A DNA stretch of 64,000 nucleotides, taken from Paracoccus yeei ATCC BAA-599 (lineage in GTDB: Bacteria > Pseudomonadota > Alphaproteobacteria > Rhodobacterales > Rhodobacteraceae). Where the stretch lies: assembly GCF_000622145.1 (NCBI RefSeq), contig NZ_JHWH01000002.1, forward strand, positions 7,501-71,500. The letters run 5' to 3'. Made by a program: the position numbers and the translations under genes. The notes beneath the pieces were generated by a model that was not told where the DNA came from, did not search any database, and worked only from the letters and a program-made list of their open reading frames with translations. This document shows, one piece after another, positions 35,552 through 42,571 of the stretch. Numbering within the stretch: position 1 is the stretch's first letter; each line of letters opens with the position of its first letter.

Positions 35552-36205
35552 ATGACGTTACAAGTTCCCGCTCAAGCTGGCCCTCTCCGCGTAAGAATTT
35601 TTGTAGATTTCTGGAACTTCAGTCTCTCACTTCGTCGGGAAGACAACACCTTCATGGTGGATTGGGGACCAGTCGGGCCGCTGTTCACGGCTGAAGCTGC
35701 ACGTTTGGTTGACCCCTCAGCCCGGCCTATCTTTGAAGCGATACATGTTTACGGGTCATTTGATCCGAACAAGCAACAAGATGTGAAGCTGAAAAACTGG
35801 TTCACCAACAAGCTTGACCGAATGCCTGGGACGCACGTCGTTCTTGTGGAGCGTCAAAAGAAGATGGGGTATCCCAAGTGCCCACAGTGCCAGACTGAAG
35901 CGACGGAATGCGCTGCTTGCAAAGCTGACATGCGCGGCACCGAAGAAAAAGGTGTAGATACACGAATTGTCGCCGATATGATCAGTCTTGCTTGGGCTAA
36001 CGCTTATGACGTTGCCGTCTTGGTTTCATCAGACCGTGACTTCGTTCCAGTTGCAGAGTTTCTGCAAACTAAGGGAATCAAAGTTGTTCATGCCACTTTC
36101 CCGCCGAAGGGTAGCCACTTGTCGCAGAAGTGTTGGGCAAACTTCAATATTAAGGACTTGATGCCAAAGATACAGCAGCAGGTTAAGCGACCCCCGGGCA
36201 CTTAG
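35552..36205 (+). CDS. NYN-domain (PIN-like) nuclease with internal zinc-ribbon insert
   Basis: A 217-residue soluble protein. The NYN/LabA-type fold is shown by VRIFVDFWNFSLSLRRED (first acidic residue, about residue 18), KGVDTRIVADMISLAW (about 132-147) and VLVSSDRDFVPVAEFLQTKGIKVVHATF (about 153-180), which together supply the conserved aspartates of this metal-dependent RNase fold. Between them sits a zinc-ribbon-like pair, CPQC and CAAC (about 111-127). Family members cut or bind RNA. The gene stands alone on the plus strand next to the tRNA, the usual cargo position of satellites, and is much lower in GC than host genes. A phage-defence or toxin role is possible but unproven. Confidence 0.8.
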   Translation: MTLQVPAQAGPLRVRIFVDFWNFSLSLRREDNTFMVDWGPVGPLFTAEAARLVDPSARPIFEAIHVYGSFDPNKQQDVKLKNWFTNKLDRMPGTHVVLVERQKKMGYPKCPQCQTEATECAACKADMRGTEEKGVDTRIVADMISLAWANAYDVAVLVSSDRDFVPVAEFLQTKGIKVVHATFPPKGSHLSQKCWANFNIKDLMPKIQQQVKRPPGT

Positions 36206-36314
36206 AGTCAGGACTCGTTGATTCTGCTTCTTCGGCGTGCTTTAGCCCCCGCAAGGACACTGGCGGACGATCAGATTGCACAGGCACGCCCCTTCACCGA
36301 TGCGTTCCCCCGTC

Positions 36315-36419
36315 CTAACCGCCCGGCTTCAAGATCGGCGGCGCGGCGATCTTGGTTCCGGGCACGATGATGCGCGGTCCCTTAGCGGTGGTTCGTTTGG
36401 TCCCGAGCGGCAGGCTCAT
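36315..36419 (-). CDS. very small basic protein at the end of the element's gene cluster
   Basis: A 34-residue frame, rich in lysine, proline and glycine (MSLPLGTKRTTAKGPRIIVP...), whose ATG overlaps the previous stop as ATGA. The overlap is the main support that it is translated. No recognisable function. Confidence 0.5.
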   Translation of the reverse strand: MSLPLGTKRTTAKGPRIIVPGTKIAAPPILKPGG

Positions 36420-36679
36420 TCCGCAACTTCCATGTCGCGGCGACGTTCGGCGCGCATCAACTCGGGCCGCACCGATCCGGCCAGATAAGCCTGACGCAAC
36501 GCGGGACCGTCCAGCCCTGCCAGTTCGCACACGATCAGCAAATCCGGGCCGGAACGAAACCACCGATCAGCGGTCACTTGATCGAGCGATCCGGCCCGGC
36601 CCTTCAGCGCGTCGTTCAGCGCCGTGGCGATGACCGCGCACCAAAGCGCGCGGTCTGCCCTGCCATCGCCGGGACGCAT
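36416..36679 (-). CDS. small helical protein of unknown function
   Basis: An 87-residue protein with LWCAVIATALNDALKG near the N-terminus and a charged C-terminal helix (RPELMRAERRRDMEVAE). The ATG at 36679 shares one base with the preceding stop (TGATG). It is more GC-rich than its neighbours. Small proteins of this kind occur in prophage regions of Rhodobacteraceae, but I cannot name a family. Confidence 0.6.
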   Translation of the reverse strand: MRPGDGRADRALWCAVIATALNDALKGRAGSLDQVTADRWFRSGPDLLIVCELAGLDGPALRQAYLAGSVRPELMRAERRRDMEVAE

Positions 36680-37107
36680 CAATTCACCTCTGACTTTCTG
36701 ATGAAATTATAAATTACGCGATTCGCACGATCATATCCGCCCATGCGAGACATATTTGCCAAGAACTCATTATCGGTGGCAAACAAGTGAACGAATGCGT
36801 CATGCGCTGCAACAGGGTGCCAAAAAAGGGCGTCCATCGCGTCTTTCAATGTTGCGGCGCTGCGGGGATATACCCAGCTATACATTGCCGCAAACAGTTG
36901 GCGAAGCGATAGGAATATTCCATCTGGCGCGAAGTGGAGGCGCGACGATCCGGCTTTATTAATTCCACGGAGGAAATTTAGTCTCTGGTGTGGAATATCG
37001 CCTTTGGCCGGGCCGTGTGCCGTTCGTACGATGCAGTACGAATGTTGGAATTCATAAAGCACACGCTGGCCAGTCGGAGTTTGAATGACGTGTTCGCGAT
37101 CAATCAT
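36679..37107 (-). CDS. unknown element protein (142 aa)
   Basis: Not recognised. The start at 37107 (MIDREHVIQTPTGQRVLYEFQHSY) overlaps the previous gene by eight bases; the frame extends upstream to 37251 but is out of place inside that gene. The protein is mixed alpha/beta with aromatic clusters (LRQLFAAMYSWVYPRS, MDALFWHPVAAHDAFVHLFATDNEF). No membrane segment or motif is evident. Confidence 0.65.
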   Translation of the reverse strand: MIDREHVIQTPTGQRVLYEFQHSYCIVRTAHGPAKGDIPHQRLNFLRGINKAGSSRLHFAPDGIFLSLRQLFAAMYSWVYPRSAATLKDAMDALFWHPVAAHDAFVHLFATDNEFLANMSRMGGYDRANRVIYNFIRKSEVN

Positions 37108-37378
37108 TGTCTTTAACCTTTTCGTACAACTCTGCAAGTTGTCGTGATGATAAGTTCTCGGGGATTTCGTAAATATCCACGTCCGAACCCGAGAGAATAT
37201 GAGATTCGTCGAGCCATGCGGCGTACTGCTGTTCAGGACTGCGTGCCGCATACCAAGCCTGGACCATGCGGCGGGCCACCGGGCTTAGGCCGGCTAACGG
37301 GTCGGGCCGCACGCGCCGCCGCGCGGCGACAAGCGCCGCCTCGGCCCGACCCAGCAGCTTCGCGATTGCCCGAGTCAT
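37100..37378 (-). CDS. unknown element protein (92 aa)
   Basis: Not recognised. Basic N-terminal half (AIAKLLGRAEAALVAARRRVRPDPLAG), acidic C-terminal half. The ATG overlaps the previous stop as ATGA, and the end overlaps the next gene by eight bases, so it is tightly coupled in the cluster. Confidence 0.65.
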   Translation of the reverse strand: MTRAIAKLLGRAEAALVAARRRVRPDPLAGLSPVARRMVQAWYAARSPEQQYAAWLDESHILSGSDVDIYEIPENLSSRQLAELYEKVKDND

Positions 37379-37791
37379 TGAACCGACCCACCTTCAAGCA
37401 ATGCCTGCAACTGGTTTAAGCGTTCTTCTAGGATTTCTAGGCGTTCGAGGCGGTGCAGTTTTTCAACCACGCTTGCGACGGCGAGGGCTTCAGATTCGGA
37501 AAAATCGCCATGCTCCAAATGATCGCGAATTCCTTCCGCGCTTGCATCAATTTCCAACGCGCGTCCAGCAGGCAAGACCCGATTTAGAATGTACTCGACA
37601 GCGCGCATGTCGCCGCGCTGAAGATTTTCTTCTAATTTTTCGAACGCTTGTCCGGACAGTTGTTTGACTTTTTCAAGCGCCTCACGCGATACACGGTTCC
37701 TGCTGCCGCGAACTCGCCCCGGTCCACGCGCAAAAGTCCCATCAGGATTTCGCACGGCCTTTGACATGTGGTCATCTGTGGAATCGGTCAT
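37375..37791 (-). CDS. DUF5681-like / small-terminase-like protein of the element
   Basis: A 138-residue protein. The N-terminal segment NPDGTFARGPGRVRGSRNRVSREALEKV has the NPxGxxxGxxxGxxN pattern of phage DNA-packaging-associated DUF5681 or small-terminase-like proteins. The rest is helical with a C-terminal coiled coil (LERLEILEERLNQLQALLEGG). The start at 37791 follows the previous stop directly. If it is a packaging adaptor, it would fit a satellite that redirects helper phage packaging. The assignment is by pattern only. Confidence 0.6.
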   Translation of the reverse strand: MTDSTDDHMSKAVRNPDGTFARGPGRVRGSRNRVSREALEKVKQLSGQAFEKLEENLQRGDMRAVEYILNRVLPAGRALEIDASAEGIRDHLEHGDFSESEALAVASVVEKLHRLERLEILEERLNQLQALLEGGSVQ

Positions 37792-37792
37792 G

Positions 37793-37987
37793 TTAAACAA
37801 TCCTGACTTCCCAGCCATTCGCGCGGAGCCACGCAATCACCCTATTTGTCGGATAGATTCCATTTTGCGATGCGGGAAAGCCGCGCGTTTTTCGGTGATA
37901 GTATGCCTTTTGCGGATACAGTCCGGTCAGTGCGGCAAGTTGTGCCGCACTGATAGTTTCGGACGCTGTTAGGACAACGCTTTTCAT
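37793..37987 (-). CDS. small HTH-like DNA-binding protein (64 aa)
   Basis: A 64-residue protein with an HTH-like stretch (SAAQLAALTGLYPQKAYYHRKTRGFP) followed by NGIYPTNRVIAWLRANGW, the shape of excisionase/AlpA-like winged helices. It could be a second small regulator or excisionase, or a packaging adaptor. The ATG overlaps the previous stop as ATGA. Confidence 0.6.
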   Translation of the reverse strand: MKSVVLTASETISAAQLAALTGLYPQKAYYHRKTRGFPASQNGIYPTNRVIAWLRANGWEVRIV

Positions 37988-38757
37988 TTCGGCAAAATTT
38001 CCTCGACTGATTTGTCAGCCAAAAGGGAAATAAACGCTGCGACGTGCTTAAGACAGGATTCAGCAAGGTCCAGAACTTCGCCGTCTTCATGCAGACGTTT
38101 GACGGCATCTTTCGCTTGGGCCATCGCAGCATCGGGGTCAGTCCCCGCTGCACTGATGAATTCAGGGGTAGATTTGCGAACCGACGATGCGTCGATTCCC
38201 GCATTCCGGATGTGAATAAGGGCGCGCGCGTGATCTAGGAAATCGTCCCAAACTCGTTGGTCAACGCCGATCACATCGTTTCCGATTTCAAGCGCGGCCA
38301 CAGCCATGTCATAGTTAGAATCAAGCAGAATCTTCATGCGGGTCGCTGCGTCGTGCTTCATCAGATGTTGGCGCAGGTCGTGACGCAGATATGCGTTAGG
38401 TTCGGCGTTTCGGTTGAATTCGGTGGTCCGAACAACTCGAACATGATAGTTCGAGCGCGCGTCCTGCGTTACTTTGATTGCATGATGGAAAGCAGGGGTA
38501 ACTTTCGCTCGGAACGTATCACGTTCGGTTTCAAGTGCCTTGCCATGATAACCGTCCTCATTTCGTGCAACCAACGTTTCGGACGATTCCGTTACGGTTG
38601 ATTCCATCATTTTGAACGCAGGGCCAAGTTTCGGATCGTCGGCAATCTCTTTCGCCACGAACAGGGAGCCCATTCGTCCATCGGGCACGGTTGCGGTGAC
38701 AATGTTTCCACGCTCGTTCACAGCGCGAGATAGTTTGATTGTGCTAAGGGTATTCAT
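37984..38757 (-). CDS. unknown element protein (257 aa), first gene of the overlapping cluster
   Basis: Not recognised. Polar and largely helical, with several conserved-looking basic stretches (HHAIKVTQDARSNYHVRVVR, LRHDLRQHLMKHDAATRMKILL). No membrane segment, signal peptide or nuclease motif. It begins the minus-strand cluster that continues to 36315 and is clearly lower in GC than host genes. A structural, scaffold or DNA-binding function cannot be decided. Confidence 0.7.
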   Translation of the reverse strand: MNTLSTIKLSRAVNERGNIVTATVPDGRMGSLFVAKEIADDPKLGPAFKMMESTVTESSETLVARNEDGYHGKALETERDTFRAKVTPAFHHAIKVTQDARSNYHVRVVRTTEFNRNAEPNAYLRHDLRQHLMKHDAATRMKILLDSNYDMAVAALEIGNDVIGVDQRVWDDFLDHARALIHIRNAGIDASSVRKSTPEFISAAGTDPDAAMAQAKDAVKRLHEDGEVLDLAESCLKHVAAFISLLADKSVEEILPK

Positions 38758-39085
38758 CGTTTTTATCCTGGAATCAGCTTGGCTATATCGGAAATAAAAG
38801 CACGATTAATAAAAACTGACAAGACCACTTGACAAAATTGCAAACCTATTGTAATGGAGCGCCCCTTTCGAACGGCCCGCCCCAGCGCGCCAGTGGCCTA
38901 TTGGATAGGCGGGATAGCAGGCGGCACGGAATGCCCAGGCGCGCCGATCAACGCGGGCTGCGCGGGCGCGCGGATCGTGGCGGAGGCAAGGACCGCCATT
39001 GGCTCGAATGTGCGCCAGGGCACAGACAACCGGCGACCAGCTATGCAAGCCGGTGCGCATTCGTCAGTTGATCGGATGGGGAACC
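38758..39085. other. 328-bp intergenic region with an atypical GC-rich patch
   Basis: Between the divergent starts at 38757 (minus) and 39086 (plus). The first 95 bp are AT-rich and likely hold the promoter of the cluster to the left. From about 38857 to 39060 the sequence is as GC-rich as host DNA, unlike its surroundings. Open frames cross this patch on both strands, but none has a ribosome site or family resemblance. Confidence 0.4.
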
Positions 39086-39310
39086 ATGCAGAATCGCGAT
39101 ATGGTCGCTTTCACCGTGGGGCTTGTCGCCTTGTCGCTCATGCGGGACGGCTGGCCGATCAGCGATGCCGCGATCCTGGACCGCCTCAACGATATCGCGG
39201 ACGGCGGCGTCGGTAACCGCATCACTCCCTTCATGGCGGAAAGCGCCCTGTACGCCTTGCGCGGTATAGAGGCGACGATGCCGCGCGCCGACAATAAGGC
39301 TACATGCTGA
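39086..39310 (+). CDS. small element protein (74 aa)
   Basis: A 74-residue protein starting MQNRDMVAFTVGLVALSL, mostly helical, with a central DAAILDRLNDIADGG. GGGGA precedes the ATG. It is the only gene on the plus strand between the NYN gene and the host DNA, next to the iteron region. Function unknown. Confidence 0.55.
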   Translation: MQNRDMVAFTVGLVALSLMRDGWPISDAAILDRLNDIADGGVGNRITPFMAESALYALRGIEATMPRADNKATC

Positions 39311-39319
39311 ACGGCGCAG

Positions 39320-39565
39320 CACTACAACTTATAACAACTTCACCAATGGACGGTGCACCCACTGCACCCACTGGACTGCCTTCTAGTGGGCGCAGAAACT
39401 TCGTTTTAAATCAATAGCAACACCCACTGCACCCACTGCACCCACTGGAATGTATAAGAGGGATATAGCGATAAGTGACAGTTACCGTATTTTTGAGATA
39501 CGACATAATACGGGATTCTGACTCTTAGGAACCCGCTAGTGCTAGTGGGTGCAGTGGGTGCAGCG
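39320..39565. repeat. iteron array, probable replication origin of the element
   Basis: The 9-mer GCACCCACT occurs four times in direct orientation (39355-39363, 39364-39372, 39429-39437, 39438-39446) and twice inverted (39544-39552, 39553-39561). Two further copies have one mismatch (39385-39393 inverted, 39420-39428 direct). Several copies abut in tandem. AT-rich stretches (around 39400-39415 and 39450-39510) lie between the clusters. The array sits right after the primase/VapE gene. This is the shape of a theta-type origin recognised by the element's own replication protein. Confidence 0.7.
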
Positions 39566-39579
39566 CGGTCCAAGACATG

Positions 39580-39604
39580 AAAAATCCCGCCGAAGCGGGA
39601 AATT
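39580..39604 (-). terminator. intrinsic terminator of the primase gene
   Basis: On the minus strand a six-base GC-rich stem (TCCCGC/GCGGGA) with a 4-nt TTCG loop is followed directly by a run of T. It begins a few bases after the VapE stop codon. Confidence 0.85.
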
Positions 39605-39607
39605 TCG

Positions 39608-41884
39608 CTATTTTTTGAGATAGGCCCACGGCCCGCCACGAACCAATCGCTTTCGTCGGAAACCTTCGCTGCGGAGAATGTCCGCAATCCGCCCGGTCGT
39701 GCGCCGGTCTTGCAGGTTCGGGCTTTCCAAGCCCAGGCATTGCGCCATCACGTCTTGCATGGTCACCGGCAAGCCGAGCGCGGCCCCTCCTTCAGCAAAC
39801 CGCGTCACCTGATCGTGCCAAGCGTCCCGTTCTTGCCGCTGTTCCGTCTCGCCTCGGGCAAGCGCCTGTTCCGCGTCACCGTCCAGCCACCAGCGTTCCC
39901 CGGCCCGATAGCGCGCGACCGCCTCGGCAAACAGTTGGTCCCTGTCGCGGCGCAGGGCGTCCAGGTCTATGTGCCCGCAGGCAACGGGCCAGAACCGCCG
40001 CGCCCCGGTCGGGTCTTTCAAATATGTGTCGTTGTTCGTGGTTCCTGCGAATACAGACGTTCTCGGGCTTTCCACAACGTTGCGGCCATACGCGGGACGG
40101 AACTTGTCGGTTCGTGATGTGACAAACCGTTTCACGTCCTCAATTTCACTTTTGCGGAGTGCCGATAGTTCGCCAATTTCGATCAGCCACATTCCTTGCA
40201 AGTGCTGCATGGCGTCTTTGTCATGCAGGTTCGGCAAACCGTCCGAAAAGTATTCATCCCCTGCAAGAATGTTGAGCGCAGTTGATTTCATCGCGCCCTG
40301 TTCACCTTCTAGAATAATCATTTCATCGCGCTTGCATCCGGGCTGCATCGCACGCGCAACCATGCCAATCAGGAATTTCGGTCCAACCAGTCGCGCGAAT
40401 TCCGCATTTTCCGCATTAAAGTATCGCGTGAATAGTTCATTCAGTCGCGGCATCCCGTCCCATCCCAATCCGTTCAGATAGTCAACAACAGGATTGAATT
40501 TGTTGCGGTCAACATACATCACTAGGCCGTTGCGAACTTGATTGTCTGCAATTCGGGCCATACCCGGCGCGGATTGCATATATGCTTTCAAGAAAGCATC
40601 GTCTGTATCCGTCCAATCTCGGGGATATTTGGTTGCTGTTATCTTTTCCCAAGGTAATTGAGCGCGCACCGCAACTTTGCGTTTGAATTCATCAAACCCA
40701 ATCGGCAACTGCGCATCCCGAATTATGCGATATGCTTCTTGCGATACGGGTTTGCAGTGGGTGTTCATGGACGTGTCGTGGTCCAAGAAATCCAATCGCC
40801 GTTTCGGTTCAATCTGTCCGGGCAATGCAATCCGCATTCCGCCAAAGGCCGCTGCCGGGTCGAACCGGCGCAACTCGGCTTCAAGCGCGGGCCGCGCCTC
40901 GGCCCCCACGGCGCGCAGGATCGTCGGCAGGCCCGTGCTGGTGCCGTGGCGTTCCGCGTTCAGCCATAGCCCGTGGTTGTCGTTCGGGTCGTTTCCCTGC
41001 CCGCTGCCTGACGCCCAGGGGCGCACATAGCGGGCGCACCATGCGTCCAGCATGACCCGCAGTTCCTCGGGCTGGCAGACCCCCCAGCCCGCTTGCATGA
41101 ACGCCCAATAGACGCGGGACCATTCGTCGCGGCCCAGGTCGTTCGGGTCTATGGCGTCCATCGCAGCTTGCAGCCATTGGCGCGACGGGGCTTGCATCAG
41201 TGTTCCGAGCGGCTGGCGCGCGCCGTCAGCCCCTTCCTGCGCCACCTGCACGCCCTGCAAGGCCGCTGTCAGCGCCTCGGGCGTCCAGTGCTGCCCGCCC
41301 TGCAACGCCTGCCAGGGCACAAGGAACGGCGCGCCCTTCTGATGCAGGAATCCCGGCAGGCGCATGATGCGCGCGGGGTTGCAGATAGACCTGTCGCCGT
41401 CATAGCGCGCGGCAAGCTTCTGTTGCGTCAGCCGGGAAACTGCCCCGTCCGCATGGGGCGACGTGCGCAAGTACAGGTGGAATTTTTCGGGACTGGATTG
41501 CACGATCAGCGACGGGCGCAGGTCCGAAATCATCATTTCCGCCATCGCGCGCGCGGTGCTGATGTTGTCCAGATCAACAAAGTTCGCGCGGATGCGAACC
41601 ACGTTCGGATCGCTTGTGCCGCCCGATCCATCCAGTTCGTTGACAAAGAAAAAGACCGAATAGCCCTGAACGTTCAGAAACGAAATGTTCCACCAATCGG
41701 CATCGCTTGGATTGTGGAAAGTATGAGTGTTCGGGGAGCCTGCCGGTTTGAATTGTTCGGCTTTTTGCCAAACGAGCCGGATTGTGACGGGCGCGTTTTG
41801 TCCGAGAAGTTCGTAAAGAAACCACTTTGCTAAGTCAATATTCGGTTGTTCGCCCGCATGGGGCGTCGTGACATGAGTATTCAT
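39608..41884 (-). CDS. replication protein: RepB-type primase fused to VapE helicase domain
   Basis: A 758-residue protein. The N-terminal part (about 1-260) resembles RepB/AEP primases: FVDLDNISTARAMAE, SSPEKFHLYLR and DRSICNPARIMRLPGFLHQKG. The C-terminal VapE/D5-like part (about 480-700) has Walker A ILEGEQGAMKSTALNIL, Walker B MWLIEIGELSALRKSEIEDVKRF and TTNNDTYLKDPTGARRFWPV. It should prime and unwind the element's DNA. The ATG at 41884 is chosen over an upstream frame without a ribosome site. Satellites such as P4 and SaPIs use related primase-helicases. It ends in a good terminator just before the iterons. Confidence 0.9.
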   Translation of the reverse strand: MNTHVTTPHAGEQPNIDLAKWFLYELLGQNAPVTIRLVWQKAEQFKPAGSPNTHTFHNPSDADWWNISFLNVQGYSVFFFVNELDGSGGTSDPNVVRIRANFVDLDNISTARAMAEMMISDLRPSLIVQSSPEKFHLYLRTSPHADGAVSRLTQQKLAARYDGDRSICNPARIMRLPGFLHQKGAPFLVPWQALQGGQHWTPEALTAALQGVQVAQEGADGARQPLGTLMQAPSRQWLQAAMDAIDPNDLGRDEWSRVYWAFMQAGWGVCQPEELRVMLDAWCARYVRPWASGSGQGNDPNDNHGLWLNAERHGTSTGLPTILRAVGAEARPALEAELRRFDPAAAFGGMRIALPGQIEPKRRLDFLDHDTSMNTHCKPVSQEAYRIIRDAQLPIGFDEFKRKVAVRAQLPWEKITATKYPRDWTDTDDAFLKAYMQSAPGMARIADNQVRNGLVMYVDRNKFNPVVDYLNGLGWDGMPRLNELFTRYFNAENAEFARLVGPKFLIGMVARAMQPGCKRDEMIILEGEQGAMKSTALNILAGDEYFSDGLPNLHDKDAMQHLQGMWLIEIGELSALRKSEIEDVKRFVTSRTDKFRPAYGRNVVESPRTSVFAGTTNNDTYLKDPTGARRFWPVACGHIDLDALRRDRDQLFAEAVARYRAGERWWLDGDAEQALARGETEQRQERDAWHDQVTRFAEGGAALGLPVTMQDVMAQCLGLESPNLQDRRTTGRIADILRSEGFRRKRLVRGGPWAYLKK

Positions 41885-42242
41885 TGGGAAGAATCCCGCT
41901 GTGTGATTGGAGACGAAACGGGCGCTAACCCGTTGGTTGATCGCGCGGCCATCCAACCAATCGCGATGTTCCGATTTAGGGCCATCCAACCCATTACGGC
42001 GACCATCCTAGGCATCCACCATCGGCCCGACCACTGGTTTTTCAAGGTGCCGGGCGGCAGACCCTTTCGGGAAAGTAGCGCCCGCCTCGGCTATCTCTCA
42101 ATCAGCGGTGATTCCACGATAGCGCGCCTCTATATAGACGGTCAAGGCAGATAATGCTTGACGCCCCGGATTATTCGCGCATAACTGTCCTTGGTTTCAT
42201 CTAGCATAGAACGCCCCGGTTTCATCAGCCGGGGCGTTTTTC
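41885..42242. promoter_or_regulatory. control region between alpA and the primase gene
   Basis: No gene is convincing in these 358 bp. The 12-mer GGCCATCCAACC occurs twice (41947-41958 and 41980-41991), with related CCATCC units near 42002. A minus-strand promoter for the primase (TTGACC at 42145-42140, TATCGT about 18 bp later) is plausible. An overlapping plus-strand promoter-terminator pair is described separately. AlpA is the likely regulator. Confidence 0.45.
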
Positions 42243-42243
42243 T
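42158..42243 (+). ncRNA. candidate short orphan RNA with its own promoter and terminator
   Basis: TTGACG (42158-42163) and ATAACT (42181-42186) form a 17-bp-spaced promoter. Transcription would start near 42193 and end at the strong terminator at 42210-42243, giving an RNA of about 50 nt antisense to nothing annotated but ending against the alpA stop. There is no frame. The pair could encode a small regulatory RNA, like the immunity RNA of P4-type satellites. Confidence 0.35.
42210..42243 (+). terminator. strong intrinsic terminator
   Basis: A perfect 10-bp stem (AACGCCCCGG / CCGGGGCGTT) with a 9-nt loop followed by TTTTTCTT on the plus strand. Its position abuts the alpA stop, but the T-run points to the plus-strand transcript. 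Confidence 0.85.
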
Positions 42244-42422
42244 TACTCCGCTGCGATTCGTTGCGCTTCCCACGCTTCAACCTCCGCCAAATCCCATCGT
42301 GCCGCGCCGGGCGTTAATTTGATTTGTTTTGGAAAGTTGTAATCGCGCATGTATTTGTAGATAGTTTCGCGCGAACATTCATATCGTTCTTGCAGAAACT
42401 TTACGCTGACAAATCGTTTCAT
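42243..42422 (-). CDS. AlpA-family phage regulatory protein
   Basis: A 59-residue AlpA/excisionase-type winged HTH: MKRFVSVKFLQERYECSRETIYKYMRDYNFPKQIKLTPG, ending with RWDLAEVEAWEAQRI, the family's C-terminal wing. AlpA activates integrase expression in P4-like elements. The start at 42422 is used since the upstream part of the frame lacks family character. It precedes the primase. Confidence 0.88.
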   Translation of the reverse strand: MKRFVSVKFLQERYECSRETIYKYMRDYNFPKQIKLTPGAARWDLAEVEAWEAQRIAAE

Positions 42423-42571
42423 GGTGCATCCTCGCTGGATCAAGTGATGCCCCCAAATATGACCAGATTTGGACACCGCGCCACAATATTGCGGGAACGG
42501 TATTTCCGACGGCGGTGATAGCGTCCGCCATGCACGATTGATAATGAACGAAAATTTTTCGGTTTGCCGTT

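Noticed and set aside
38854-39216. Plus-strand frame across the GC-rich patch of the element
   Set aside because: No ribosome site, no family resemblance, and its second half overlaps the better-supported 74-residue gene in another frame.
39320-39565. Repeats as a CRISPR array
   Set aside because: Units are 9 bp, partly tandem and in both orientations, without uniform spacers or cas genes; they fit iterons.
41874-42154. Plus-strand frame between the primase and alpA
   Set aside because: Starts inside the primase on the other strand, lacks a ribosome site and covers the control region; the terminator behind it is better explained by a short RNA.
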